Origin: Eubacterium sp.
GTDB taxonomy: Bacteria; Bacillota; Clostridia; Oscillospirales; Acutalibacteraceae
DNA: 39,230 nucleotides
Direction: 5' to 3'
Assembly (NCBI GenBank): GCA_029050995.1
Contig: JAIDLO010000062.1
Span: 1-39,230, forward strand
The notes under the pieces were generated by a model that was not told where the DNA came from, ran no database searches, and saw only the letters and a list, made by a program, of their open reading frames with translations. A program made the translations under genes and the position numbers. Positions 19,654-29,567 of the stretch are shown in pieces (position 1 is the first letter of the stretch; each line of letters starts with the position of its first letter).

Positions 19654-20094
19654 ATGAAAAAAGTTATTTTGTCGATTGTTTTAATTATCGCCTTGTTGAT
19701 TGGCGGTTTGATAATATATGATCATTTACCGATATATATGAAAGATGAAGCAATTTTTAAGGGATATAGTGATTATGACGGCAGGGAATTTGTCGGCATA
19801 GATGCGGATATCTATTATGTTTTTCATTATAGTGAAGAGGATATTGAAAAATTTGCTGAAAGTGATTTATATAAAGAAGTGAATTATGCCAAGGATATGA
19901 CTCAATTAAAAGATGTTGTTAAAGATTTTGAATCTTACAGCTATGATTTTGAGCCGTTTTCACATTTAATCTCTACAGGAGATTATTATAAACTTAGAAT
20001 TTTTGGTTATGTATCAAGATACCAATATAATTTTGAACTTTATTTCTTTGATACGGATACGCAGAAATTGTATTACTTGTATCAAACTATGTAG
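19654..20094 (+). CDS. Unknown membrane-anchored protein
   Basis: I do not recognise this protein. From ATG 19654 it has 146 aa. The N-terminus MKKVILSIVLIIALLIGGLIIY is a signal anchor or uncleaved signal peptide, and the rest is an acidic, tyrosine-rich extracytoplasmic domain (FVGIDADIYYVFHYSEEDIEKF) ending LYFFDTDTQKLYYLYQTM. No cysteine, lipobox or catalytic motif was noticed. The ORF-track start at 19588 lies inside the yozG-like gene and is rejected. The start codon is 1 nt after the regulator stop, which implies translational coupling and a link to the DUF2975/HTH pair. A bidirectional terminator closes the operon. Confidence 0.7.
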   Translation: MKKVILSIVLIIALLIGGLIIYDHLPIYMKDEAIFKGYSDYDGREFVGIDADIYYVFHYSEEDIEKFAESDLYKEVNYAKDMTQLKDVVKDFESYSYDFEPFSHLISTGDYYKLRIFGYVSRYQYNFELYFFDTDTQKLYYLYQTM

Positions 20095-20102
20095 CAAGAA
20101 AA

Positions 20103-20131
20103 AAGCACTCTCATTTGAGAGTGCTTGAATT
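20103..20131. terminator. Bidirectional terminator between convergent operons
   Basis: A perfect 10-bp stem AAGCACTCTC (20103-20112)/GAGAGTGCTT (20117-20126) with loop ATTT. It is followed by TGAATTTTT on the plus strand, and on the minus strand by a run of T (plus-strand AAAAAA before the stem). It serves both the YozG operon and galE. Confidence 0.9.
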
Positions 20132-20139
20132 TTTATCTA

Positions 20140-21156
20140 TTAATCTGGATAACCGTTTGGATTCTGGCTCTGCCAACGCCAGCTGTCCTCACACATTTCC
20201 TCAATATCTCTTTCAGCCTTCCAGCCAAGCTCGTTTAATGCTTTGCTTGGGTCTGAGTAGCAGGTTGCGATATCGCCTGCTCGGCGCGGCATAATCTGAT
20301 AAGGAATTGTCTGGCCGGATGCTTTTTCAAATGCCTTAACAACATCAAGCACGCTGTAGCCCTTTCCTGTTCCGAGATTGTAAATGAAAAGTCCGTTTTC
20401 GCCGTCAACCTTTTCAACAGCTTTAACATGGCCGAGTGCAAGGTCAACAACATGGATGTAATCTCTAACGCCTGTTCCGTCGTGTGTATCATAATCATTT
20501 CCGAAAACGCCAAGCTGTTCTCTTTTGCCGATAGCAACCTGTGTTATGTATGGCATAAGGTTGTTTGGAATTCCGTTTGGATCTTCGCCCATTGTTCCGC
20601 TTTTGTGCGCACCGATTGGGTTGAAGTAACGAAGAAGGCAGATAGACCATTCTTTGTCTGATACATATAAATCCTGTAAGATACATTCAATCATAAACTT
20701 AGTTCTGCCGTATGGGTTTGTTACGCCGCCAACCTGCATATCCTCCGTAAGCGGAGAAACATTGTTCATACCGTAAACAGTTGCTGATGAAGAGAAAACG
20801 ATTTTCTTGCAGCCGTTGTTTCGCATAACATCAAGAAGAACAAGCGTTCCGTTTACATTGTTGTCAAAATACTCAAGCGGCTTCTGAACACTTTCGCCAA
20901 CAGCCTTTAAGCCTGCAAAATGGATAACCGAATCAATCTTTTCTTTTTTGAAGATTGCATCCATTCCCTCGTGGTCACGGATATCACATTCATACCATTT
21001 AAAATCTCTGCTTGTAAGAGCCTTGATTCTGTCTATGCTGGATTTTTTGCAGTTGTAAAAGTTATCAACAATTACAACATCAACGCCTGCATTAAGAAGC
21101 TCAACGCAGGTGTGGCTTCCAATATATCCTGCTCCGCCTGTAACTAATACTGCCAT
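20140..21156 (-). CDS. galE: UDP-glucose 4-epimerase
   Basis: A 338-aa extended short-chain dehydrogenase that interconverts UDP-glucose and UDP-galactose. The NAD-binding motif TGGAGYIGSH is at residues 6-15. The catalytic triad can be read as Ser124, Tyr149 and Lys153 (SSSATVYG, YGRTK), the same numbers as in the E. coli enzyme, and the length is also the same. The ATG follows GAAAGGAAAG. It lies 25 nt downstream of proS on the same strand, so it is probably expressed from the proS promoter. No galK or galT is present in the window, which suggests use in cell-surface polysaccharide precursor supply as much as in galactose use. Confidence 0.97.
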   Translation of the reverse strand: MAVLVTGGAGYIGSHTCVELLNAGVDVVIVDNFYNCKKSSIDRIKALTSRDFKWYECDIRDHEGMDAIFKKEKIDSVIHFAGLKAVGESVQKPLEYFDNNVNGTLVLLDVMRNNGCKKIVFSSSATVYGMNNVSPLTEDMQVGGVTNPYGRTKFMIECILQDLYVSDKEWSICLLRYFNPIGAHKSGTMGEDPNGIPNNLMPYITQVAIGKREQLGVFGNDYDTHDGTGVRDYIHVVDLALGHVKAVEKVDGENGLFIYNLGTGKGYSVLDVVKAFEKASGQTIPYQIMPRRAGDIATCYSDPSKALNELGWKAERDIEEMCEDSWRWQSQNPNGYPD

Positions 21157-21181
21157 AATGTAACTTTCCTTTCAAATATTA

Positions 21182-22621
21182 TTAATATGCTTTGCCCCAG
21201 TAGAGCATATGTTTAGCCGGCTTGCCGCAGCAAACACAGGTGTCTGCAAGCTGTTCCTGGTCAAGCGGAATACATCTTGAGCCAACGCCGGTAATTTCCT
21301 TAACCTTGTCTTCGCATTCTTCATCGCCGCACCACATTGCTTTAACGAATCCGTCGCCATTTTCTTCAAGCGCCTTTGTGATTTCATCAAGCGTTTTGCA
21401 GACATAGGTTCTGCGCTCTCTGTTTTCAAGAGCTGCATTGTAAATGCCGTCTCGAACCTCCTGAAGCTTCTGCGGAATAACTGCTTCAAGCTCGTCAAGA
21501 GAAACAAAAGTCTTTTCTCTGTTGTGGCGTGTTACGATAACGCACTGGTTGTTTTCAATATCTTTAGGGCCGATTTCAAGTCTGATTGGAACACCTTTCA
21601 TTTCATATTCAGCAAATTTCCAGCCCGGTGTGTTGTTTGACGCATCTATTTTAGCTCTGCAGATTTTCTTTAATCTGTCGCAAACCTCATTTGCCTTTTC
21701 AAGTACGCCTTCCTTGTGCTGTGCAACAGGAACAACGATAACTTGAATCGGCGCAACAGCAGGCGGAAGAACAAGACCATTGTTGTCGCCGTGTGTCATA
21801 ATGATTGCACCAATCAGGCGGGTTGTCATACCCCAAGAGGTCTGGTGCGGATAAACAAGCTTGTTTTCTTTATCTGAATACTGAATTTCAAATGCCTTTG
21901 CAAAGCCGTCTCCGAAATAATGGGATGTACCTGCCTGAAGCGCCTTACCGTCGTGCATTAAAGCTTCAATGCAGTAGGTTCTTTCAGCGCCTGCAAATTT
22001 GTCGCTTTCCGTTTTCATACCTTGAACAACAGGAATAGCAAGCTCTTTCTGGCAGAATTCCGTGTATACATTCAGCATCTTTTCTGTTTCTTCAATAGCT
22101 TCTTCTGCAGTAGCGTGAAGCGTGTGACCCTCCTGCCATAAGAATTCTCTTGAACGGAGGAAAGGTCTTGTTGTTTTTTCCCATCTTACAACGGAAACCC
22201 ACTGATTGTAAAGCTTAGGTAAATCTCTGTAGGACTGAACAACATTTTTGAAATGCTCGCAGAACAGTGTTTCTGATGTAGGACGAACGCAAAGACGCTC
22301 TTCAAGCTCTTCGCTTCCGCCGACAGTTACCCATGCACATTCGGGCGCAAAGCCTTCAACATGATCTTTTTCCTTCTGCAAAAGGCTTTCTGGTATAAAC
22401 ATAGGCATGCAAACATTTTCATGCCCGGTATCTTTAAACATGGAATCAAGGATTTTCTGAATATTCTCCCAGATTGCATAGCCGTATGGTCGTATTACCA
22501 TGCAGCCCTTAACGCTTGTGTATTCAACAAGCTCCGCTTTTTTGCAAATATCGGTATACCATTTTGCAAAATCTTCATCCATTGAGGTAATGTCCTCAAC
22601 CATTTTCTTTTGCTGTGCCAT
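21182..22621 (-). CDS. proS: Prolyl-tRNA synthetase, short (type 3) form
   Basis: A 479-aa class II synthetase that charges tRNA-Pro. Class II motif 2 is visible as [21 protein letters not shown], and motif 3 is in [20 protein letters not shown]. The anticodon-binding domain follows ([24 protein letters not shown]). The C-terminal domain carries cysteines (CGDEECE, CVCCGK) that fit the zinc-binding end of the archaeal/eukaryotic-like ProS type. There is no editing insertion, which makes it much shorter than the E. coli type. AAGGAGAT precedes the ATG. No T-box leader is seen in the short upstream region. galE follows. Confidence 0.97.
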   Translation of the reverse strand: MAQQKKMVEDITSMDEDFAKWYTDICKKAELVEYTSVKGCMVIRPYGYAIWENIQKILDSMFKDTGHENVCMPMFIPESLLQKEKDHVEGFAPECAWVTVGGSEELEERLCVRPTSETLFCEHFKNVVQSYRDLPKLYNQWVSVVRWEKTTRPFLRSREFLWQEGHTLHATAEEAIEETEKMLNVYTEFCQKELAIPVVQGMKTESDKFAGAERTYCIEALMHDGKALQAGTSHYFGDGFAKAFEIQYSDKENKLVYPHQTSWGMTTRLIGAIIMTHGDNNGLVLPPAVAPIQVIVVPVAQHKEGVLEKANEVCDRLKKICRAKIDASNNTPGWKFAEYEMKGVPIRLEIGPKDIENNQCVIVTRHNREKTFVSLDELEAVIPQKLQEVRDGIYNAALENRERRTYVCKTLDEITKALEENGDGFVKAMWCGDEECEDKVKEITGVGSRCIPLDQEQLADTCVCCGKPAKHMLYWGKAY

Positions 22622-22655
22622 AATAACACTATCTCCTTATAATTTGTACGAAAAT

Positions 22656-22684
22656 ATTATAAACTATTTGCTTAAATATGTAAA
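22656..22684 (-). promoter_or_regulatory. Promoter of proS-galE
   Basis: On the minus strand TTTACA (22679-22684), a 17-bp spacer and TATAAT (22656-22661) lie about 35 bp before the proS start codon. The short leader leaves no room for a T-box. The 311-bp gap between proS and atpB holds this promoter, the divergent atp promoter, and otherwise only AT-rich sequence in which I see nothing else. Confidence 0.75.
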
Positions 22685-22839
22685 TAAAAAAATCTGTTTT
22701 TATGCGTGTTCATTTTTTAATACATTCGTAGTAAACCATTTATATTTACTTGCAGTATATATTTGTGCTATTTGCCAAAAAAGCCCCTGCTGATTTTTGT
22801 ATATTTTACTTATTTTTTGTGATTTTACACTTAATTTTC

Positions 22840-22867
22840 TTGCAAAAAAAACTTATAATGCTATAAT
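22840..22867 (+). promoter_or_regulatory. Promoter of the atp operon
   Basis: TTGCAA (22840-22845), a 16-bp spacer and a consensus TATAAT (22862-22867) give a leader of about 60 nt before atpB. It is the best match in the AT-rich region between the divergent proS and atpB genes. Confidence 0.6.
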
Positions 22868-22932
22868 TATATAATAAAGTAAGATGATTTATGTTATCTG
22901 CTTTGTATTTAGATAGGATTGGAGGTATACGA

Positions 22933-23718
22933 ATGATATTTGCTCCTATCACAATGAAGCTGGACTTGCAGAAGGAACTCAATGAACAGCTTAATATTGA
23001 GGATGTTTTCAGCTTTAACATTGGCTCTTTCAAAGTGACATTTGATGAGGCAACTGTTGTATCGTGGATTATTATTGCTGCGTTAACTGTGCTTGCGATA
23101 TTGCTCACACGCAACTTTAAGGTTGAAGGCGAAATCAGCAGACGCCAGGCTTTTATGGAGCTTTGCTATGAAAAAGCAGAAAACTTTTTCAAGGGTATTA
23201 TGGGTCCTAAAGTGGAAAAGTATATTCCCTGGCTTATGAGCGTTGTATTGTTTATTGGTGTTTCAAATATTATTGGTTTGTTTGGATTTAAGCCACCAAC
23301 AAAGAGTATGCAGGTTACGGCAGCATTGGCAATCACAAGTATTGTTCTGATTGAATTTGCAGCGTTTAAAGAAAAGGGCATCGGCGGAAGGCTCAAAGCG
23401 TTTACAAAGCCGGTGTGGGTTATAACACCAATCAGTATTTTAGAGGTGTTTACAAAACCGTTATCCCTTTGTATGCGACTTTTCGGTAATGTAATCGCAG
23501 CATTTACAATTATGGAACTCATCAAAGCTATTCCTATTTTCAAGGTTGGTGTACCTGTTGTGTTCAGTCTGTATTTTGATTTATTTGACGGACTGCTGCA
23601 GGCATATATCTTCGTATTCTTAACAGCGTTATATTTACAGGAATCTGTTGAAGAAGAGGAAGAAGCCCCGAAAAAGGAAAAAAGAAAAAAATCAAGAAAA
23701 AACAAGCAGAGTGCTTAA
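22933..23718 (+). CDS. atpB: ATP synthase Fo subunit a
   Basis: Subunit a forms the ion half-channels against the c ring. The start is ATG 22933 after TTGGAGG, not ATG 22891 of the track, giving 261 aa. The essential arginine is Arg182 in LSLCMRLFGNVIAAF, and the last helix reads FDGLLQAYIFVFLTALYLQ. About five membrane helices are evident, as expected. After the last helix there is an unusual 25-residue charged tail: a run of Glu followed by a Lys/Arg-rich stretch (EEEEEAPKKEKRKKSRKNK). It is the first gene of the atp operon. No atpI precedes it. Confidence 0.97.
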   Translation: MIFAPITMKLDLQKELNEQLNIEDVFSFNIGSFKVTFDEATVVSWIIIAALTVLAILLTRNFKVEGEISRRQAFMELCYEKAENFFKGIMGPKVEKYIPWLMSVVLFIGVSNIIGLFGFKPPTKSMQVTAALAITSIVLIEFAAFKEKGIGGRLKAFTKPVWVITPISILEVFTKPLSLCMRLFGNVIAAFTIMELIKAIPIFKVGVPVVFSLYFDLFDGLLQAYIFVFLTALYLQESVEEEEEAPKKEKRKKSRKNKQSA

Positions 23719-23967
<249 letters not shown>

Positions 23968-23970
<3 letters not shown>

Positions 23971-24247
23971 CCAAACAAGAGTCGAACCCAATAGCCTAAA
24001 ATAATCAGCTTTTCGCACCTAACGCCATTTTTTGCCTTGATATACGGCAGTATACCTGCGTCAAAGAAATGACGCTATGCACAAAAATCTGATTATTTTA
24101 GGTGCTACGCAGTTTAGCTTTAGCAATTTTGTTCAAAGACAAGGCAAAAAACGCAGGAATACTTTGCGTATTCCGAGGCTTTTTAACGCAGTATTTGGGC
24201 ATAAATTGCAAAGCGAAACCTTATTTAGTTCAACTCTTATTTGGCTA
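23968..24247. mobile_element. MITE-like element inserted between atpE and atpF
   Basis: Twenty-base terminal inverted repeats, TAGCCAAACAAGAGTCGAAC (23968-23987) and its complement at 24228-24247, match at 18 of 20 positions. If the outer TA is the target duplication, the TIR proper begins GCCAAA. That pattern recalls TA-inserting IS630/mariner-type elements. Inside are further perfect inverted repeats: CCTAAAATAATCAG (23995-24008)/complement (24089-24102), TTTTTTGCCTTG (24028-24039)/complement (24140-24151), and hairpins TATAC-GGCA-GTATA (24041-24054), GCGTCA/TGACGC (24058-24075) and GGAATAC/GTATTCC (24156-24174). The 66-aa ORF inside looks spurious. No transposase is present, so mobility would need an enzyme in trans. 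Confidence 0.75.
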
Positions 24248-24281
24248 AGGACAAATTCTTTAATGAAAGGAATTTAATTAA

Positions 24282-24779
24282 ATGTTAAAGTTTAACATGA
24301 ATTTTGTCTTTATGCTTATTAATCTTGTTGTTTTGTTTTTGCTTATGAGAAGATTTCTTTTCAAGCCGATTAAAACAACAATGGATAAGCGTAAAGAATT
24401 AATAGAACAGCAATTTAAAACTGCCGAAGATGCAAACGCTGCTGCTGAGGCAAAAATGTCTGATTATGAAAACAGAATTGCAGGCGTTGAGCAGGAGGCT
24501 GAAACGATTATCAGCGATGCCAAGCAGTCTGCAAGAGCTGAATATGAAAAGATTATTGACAGGGCAGAGGCTGATGCCGAAAGCATAAAGGCTGCTGCAA
24601 GAAAGCAGTCTGAAGAGGCTTGCGAAAATCAGCTCAGAAAAGCAAAGGAAGATATTGCAAATCTTGCAATGGAAACTGCTGAAAAGGTTTTGGGCAAAAG
24701 CGTTTCTGCTGAAACAGACAGTGATATTTTCAATGAATTTTTAAATGAGGGCAGTGAAGAAAATGAATCTCAGAATTGA
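24282..24779 (+). CDS. atpF: ATP synthase Fo subunit b
   Basis: A 165-aa peripheral-stalk subunit. One N-terminal membrane helix ([20 protein letters not shown]) is followed by a long, charged, alanine-rich coiled coil ([27 protein letters not shown]), the usual b architecture and length. AAAGGAATT lies before the ATG, and a second ATG at 24297 is possible. The 34 nt just upstream, after the inserted element, are what would remain as the original atpE-atpF spacer. Its last 17 nt overlap the start of the delta-alpha fusion gene. Subunit b normally binds delta, which here is tethered to alpha. Confidence 0.95.
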   Translation: MLKFNMNFVFMLINLVVLFLLMRRFLFKPIKTTMDKRKELIEQQFKTAEDANAAAEAKMSDYENRIAGVEQEAETIISDAKQSARAEYEKIIDRAEADAESIKAAARKQSEEACENQLRKAKEDIANLAMETAEKVLGKSVSAETDSDIFNEFLNEGSEENESQN

Positions 24780-26784
24780 TGATTATATGAATATGCTGCT
24801 TTCAAATGAAACCAGTGTATCAGAACTTGATAATGCAAAGAAAATTCTTTCTGCGTCTGATGAATTGATGCAGATTTTAAACAGCCCGTCTGTTTCAAAG
24901 GAAGAAAAGAAAAAGGTTGTTGATGAAATCTTTTCTCCGGCTGTTAAAGCTCTTGTTCTTTCTCTTGCAGAGGAATGCAAGGCTGATGAATTGGGCAGCG
25001 TTATGGATGCTTATTCAGCAGAGGTTGATAAGAAGAATAAGGTTGCAAGGGCAACGCTTTTCTGCGTAACCGAGCCGGATGAAAAGCAGCTTAAGGGCAT
25101 TGAAGAATTTGTTTGCAAAGAAGAAAAAGCAGGCTCTGCCAAAGTGGAAATTGTTAAGGATGAAAGCCTGATTGGCGGCTTTATTATCCAAATCGGCAAT
25201 AAGCAGTTTGACAGAAGCTTGAAAACAAAAATAAGCAGCATTAAAGAAAAGCTCGTTAATGATGCAAGAAAATCTTCTTCCGTTGATGCTGAGGGAATTA
25301 TTTCTATCCTCAGAAGTGAAGTTAAGGATTTTGATTTTGAAACAAACAGTGAAGAGGTTGGCTCTGTTATCAGAGTCGGCGACGGTATTGCAACAATTCA
25401 TGGACTTGATCATGTTATGTACGGCGAAATCGTTGTTTTCGACTGCGGTATTAAAGGCATGGTTCAGGATATCAAGCGTTCAACCGTTGGCTGTATCGTT
25501 TTCGGTAATGATAATGAAATCCATGAAGGCTCAAAGGTTCACAGAACACATAAAAATGCAGGTGTTCCTGTCGGCGAAGCTTTCATTGGAAGAATCGTAA
25601 ACTCTCTCGGCGAAGCAATAGACGGCAAGGGCGATATTGTTTCTGATGAATACAGGCTTATTGAAAATCCTGCTCCGTCCATTGTAGACAGAAAATCAGT
25701 ATCCGAGCCTCTTGAAACGGGAATTCTTGCAATAGACTCTATGTTCCCGATTGGTAGAGGACAGAGAGAACTTATTATCGGCGACAGACAAACGGGTAAA
25801 ACCTCTATCGCGATTGATACAATTATTAACCAGAAGGGCAAGGATTGTATCTGTATTTACAATGCAATCGGTCAGAAGGCATCAACTGTAGCAAAGCTTG
25901 TAAGCACGCTTGAAAAAAACGGTGCTATGGAATATACAATTATTGTTTGCTCAACTGCTTCTGATTCAGCATCCTTGCAGTATATTTCTCCGTATTCGGC
26001 AACGGCAATTGCGGAATACTTTATGCATAAGGGCAAGGATTGCCTTATCATTTATGATGATTTAAGTAAGCATGCTGTTGCGTATCGTGCGCTTTCACTT
26101 TTGCTTGAGCGTTCACCGGGCCGTGAGGCTTATCCGGGAGATGTATTCTATCTTCATTCAAGACTTTTAGAGCGTTCCTCCCGTCTTTCAGAAGAACTCG
26201 GCGGCGGCTCTATAACAGCGCTTCCGATTATAGAAACACAGGCAGGCGATGTATCTGCTTATATTCCTACAAATGTAATTTCAATTACAGACGGACAGAT
26301 TTTTCTTGAAAGCGATTTGTTCTTCAGCGGTCAGCGTCCGGCTGTTAATGTCGGCTTGTCCGTATCCCGTGTTGGTGGTGCAGCACAGACAAAGGCTATG
26401 AAGAAAGCAGCAGGCTCCCTTCGTGTTGATCTTGCGCAGTATCGTGAAATGGAAGTGTTTACGCAGTTTTCATCCGATCTTGATGAGGAAACAAAGGCAG
26501 GTCTTACTTACGGTAAAGGTCTTATGGAGCTTTTAAAGCAGCCGCTTACACATCCGCTTTCCCTTGCACAGCAGGTTATTACGCTTGTTGCGGCAATCGG
26601 TAAAAAGTTTGTTGATGTTCCTGTTCATGAAATTAAAAAGTATCAGGGCGAAATGCTTGAATATTTTGAAAATTCATATTTTGAAATTATCAGCGAAATA
26701 AATGATAAGAAAGTGCTTACTGATGAGCTTAAAGATAAAATTCTTGAGGCTGTTGATAATTTCAGAAAGGTAAAAAATGGCTAA
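24763..26784 (+). CDS. atpHA: ATP synthase F1 delta-alpha fusion protein
   Basis: A single continuous reading frame encodes both subunits. The start is taken as ATG 24763 ([12 protein letters not shown]), giving 673 aa. The upstream ATG 24745 would add only six residues. Residues 1 to about 167 match subunit delta (AtpH), ending with [30 protein letters not shown]. After a linker of about 10 residues ([11 protein letters not shown]) the alpha subunit (AtpA) begins with its normal N-terminal helix and [20 protein letters not shown]. Alpha is complete: Walker A GDRQTGKT at 340-347, the [16 protein letters not shown] arginine region, and a full C-terminal domain; its offset to E. coli alpha is about 171. 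No in-frame ATG lies at the junction. The gene overlaps atpF by 17 nt and atpG by 8 nt. Confidence 0.93.
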   Translation: MNLRIDDYMNMLLSNETSVSELDNAKKILSASDELMQILNSPSVSKEEKKKVVDEIFSPAVKALVLSLAEECKADELGSVMDAYSAEVDKKNKVARATLFCVTEPDEKQLKGIEEFVCKEEKAGSAKVEIVKDESLIGGFIIQIGNKQFDRSLKTKISSIKEKLVNDARKSSSVDAEGIISILRSEVKDFDFETNSEEVGSVIRVGDGIATIHGLDHVMYGEIVVFDCGIKGMVQDIKRSTVGCIVFGNDNEIHEGSKVHRTHKNAGVPVGEAFIGRIVNSLGEAIDGKGDIVSDEYRLIENPAPSIVDRKSVSEPLETGILAIDSMFPIGRGQRELIIGDRQTGKTSIAIDTIINQKGKDCICIYNAIGQKASTVAKLVSTLEKNGAMEYTIIVCSTASDSASLQYISPYSATAIAEYFMHKGKDCLIIYDDLSKHAVAYRALSLLLERSPGREAYPGDVFYLHSRLLERSSRLSEELGGGSITALPIIETQAGDVSAYIPTNVISITDGQIFLESDLFFSGQRPAVNVGLSVSRVGGAAQTKAMKKAAGSLRVDLAQYREMEVFTQFSSDLDEETKAGLTYGKGLMELLKQPLTHPLSLAQQVITLVAAIGKKFVDVPVHEIKKYQGEMLEYFENSYFEIISEINDKKVLTDELKDKILEAVDNFRKVKNG

Positions 26785-27658
26785 CGCAAGAGAAATTTTA
26801 GGCAGAATTAAGTCTATTAAAGACACGAAGAAAATAACAAATGCGATGTATATGGTTTCTTCTTCAAAGCTGCAGAAAGCAAAAAAGGATTTGCAGAATA
26901 CAGAGCCTTATTTCTTTGAGATACAGGAAAGCATGGCAAAAATGCTGAACTTTGCACCAGAGGTTGGCAGTAAGTTTTTTGACCAGAGGGAGCATAAAAA
27001 GGGAGCAGATAGACGAATCGGCTATCTTGTTATAACTGCGGATAAAGGACTTGCAGGTGCTTATAATCATAATGTTATTAAGCTTGCAGAGGAAATTGTG
27101 CTGAACGAAGAGGAGGATATGCTTTTTGTTGTCGGCCAGGTTGGCAGGCATTATTTTGAAAAGCAAAGTATTCCGATTGATATTAATTTCAATTATACAG
27201 CGCAGAATCCAACAATGAACCGTGCAAGGCATATAGCTGAAAAGCTGCTTGATATTTTTCTTGACGGTCAAATTGATGAGCTTTATGTCATTTATACAAG
27301 AATGGTTAATTCAATGACGGTTGAACCGGTGTCTACAAAAATTCTGCCGCTCAAGGAAATGAAATCTGAAGCGTCAGATCAGAATAATCATTATGAAAAT
27401 GCAAGGTTTGAACCGAATGTTCAAACAGTTTTTGATAGTATAGTTCCGAGTTATGTTGCAGGCTTTATTTATGGTGCATTGATTGAATCCTATTGCAGCG
27501 AGCATAATGCGCGTATGATGGCAATGCAAACTGCAACGGATGCTGCAACAGATATGATAAAGCAGCTCGGAATTCAGTATAACCGTGCAAGGCAGGCAGC
27601 AATAACGCAGGAAATAACCGAGGTTATTGCAGGCTCTAAGGCACAAAAAAATAAATAA
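26777..27658 (+). CDS. atpG: ATP synthase F1 subunit gamma
   Basis: A 293-aa central-stalk rotor subunit. The N-terminal helix carries the conserved [29 protein letters not shown]. The Rossmann-like middle includes [17 protein letters not shown], and the C-terminal helix is [33 protein letters not shown]. The length is normal. The start overlaps the end of the delta-alpha gene by 8 nt, with GAAAGG upstream, so it is translationally coupled. A small GC hairpin (CCGC-TTCT-GCGG) lies in the 41-nt gap before atpD. Confidence 0.97.
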   Translation: MANAREILGRIKSIKDTKKITNAMYMVSSSKLQKAKKDLQNTEPYFFEIQESMAKMLNFAPEVGSKFFDQREHKKGADRRIGYLVITADKGLAGAYNHNVIKLAEEIVLNEEEDMLFVVGQVGRHYFEKQSIPIDINFNYTAQNPTMNRARHIAEKLLDIFLDGQIDELYVIYTRMVNSMTVEPVSTKILPLKEMKSEASDQNNHYENARFEPNVQTVFDSIVPSYVAGFIYGALIESYCSEHNARMMAMQTATDAATDMIKQLGIQYNRARQAAITQEITEVIAGSKAQKNK

Positions 27659-27682
27659 TAAAAGCCGCTTCTGCGGTTTCTG

Positions 27683-27699
27683 TTAGGAGGAAATCCTAA
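27683..27699 (+). promoter_or_regulatory. Ribosome-binding-site hairpin before atpD
   Basis: TTAGGA (27683-27688) and TCCTAA (27694-27699) form a perfect 6-bp inverted repeat with loop GGAAA. It encloses the AGGAGG ribosome binding site and abuts the ATG at 27700. Folding would partly hide the site. A modulating effect on beta translation is inference, and the stem may be too weak to matter. Confidence 0.4.
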
Positions 27700-29085
<1,386 letters not shown>

Positions 29086-29098
29086 GAGGCGGTAAATT

Positions 29099-29512
29099 AT
29101 GAAAACTTTTAAACTAAAAATTGTTGCATCAAATAAAGTTTTCTATGATGGCGAATGTCAGAGCCTTACAATTCCGTATATAGACGGCGGTTCAATGTCT
29201 TTTCTTGCAAATCATGAGAATATTGTTATCCCTCTTGATAACGGCGAAATGAAGATAAAAACCGATAAGGATGAAATTATCGAAGCCTTTGTTGGCGATG
29301 GCTTTATCGAATTTCTGAACAATGAGGCGCTTATTGTGTGTGTTTCTGCCGAACTTCCGGAGGAAATTGATAAAAGGCGAGCAGAAGAAGCCAAAATCAG
29401 AGCGGAAGAAAAATTGCGCCAGAAGCAAAGCCAGATTGAATACAATGTTTCAAAGGCAAACCTTTCAAGAGCTATGGAAAGAATTAAGGTTAAAAACAGG
29501 CATGAAATATAA
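29099..29512 (+). CDS. atpC: ATP synthase F1 subunit epsilon
   Basis: A 137-aa subunit that links the rotor to the c ring and damps ATP hydrolysis. The N-terminal beta sandwich is recognisable (FKLKIVASNKVFYDGECQSLTIPYIDGGSMSFLANHENIVIPL). The C-terminal part is a helical hairpin rich in Glu, Lys and Arg (RRAEEAKIRAEEKLRQKQSQIEY). GAGGCGGTAAATT precedes the ATG. It is the last gene of the atp operon and is followed by a terminator-like hairpin. Confidence 0.95.
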   Translation: MKTFKLKIVASNKVFYDGECQSLTIPYIDGGSMSFLANHENIVIPLDNGEMKIKTDKDEIIEAFVGDGFIEFLNNEALIVCVSAELPEEIDKRRAEEAKIRAEEKLRQKQSQIEYNVSKANLSRAMERIKVKNRHEI

Positions 29513-29516
29513 AAAT

Positions 29517-29552
29517 AGGGAAGCATATTTTGTGCTTCCCTGATTGTTTATT
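29517..29552 (+). terminator. Terminator of the atp operon
   Basis: A perfect 9-bp stem AGGGAAGCA (29517-29525)/TGCTTCCCT (29533-29541) with loop TATTTTG is followed by GATTGTTTATTT. The U tract is broken, so some read-through into the HAD/DUF523 gene 16 nt further on is likely. Confidence 0.65.
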
Positions 29553-29567
29553 TAGGAGAAAACCAAA

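Noticed and set aside
22622-22932. T-box riboswitch for proS
   Set aside because: The leader before proS is only about 30 nt, with no T-box sequence or stem I.
24077-24277. 66-aa ORF inside the atpE-atpF gap
   Set aside because: It lies within the inverted-repeat element, runs across hairpin arms, has no good ribosome binding site and resembles no protein I know.
24745-24762. Upstream ATG for the delta-alpha gene
   Set aside because: It would add only MRAVKK before the normal delta N-terminus. ATG 24763 gives the expected start, although the upstream one cannot be fully excluded.
25259-25600. 113-aa ORF starting at an ATG near the delta-alpha junction
   Set aside because: It is in another frame (MMQENLLP) and is a shadow of alpha. 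It cannot supply a free alpha subunit.
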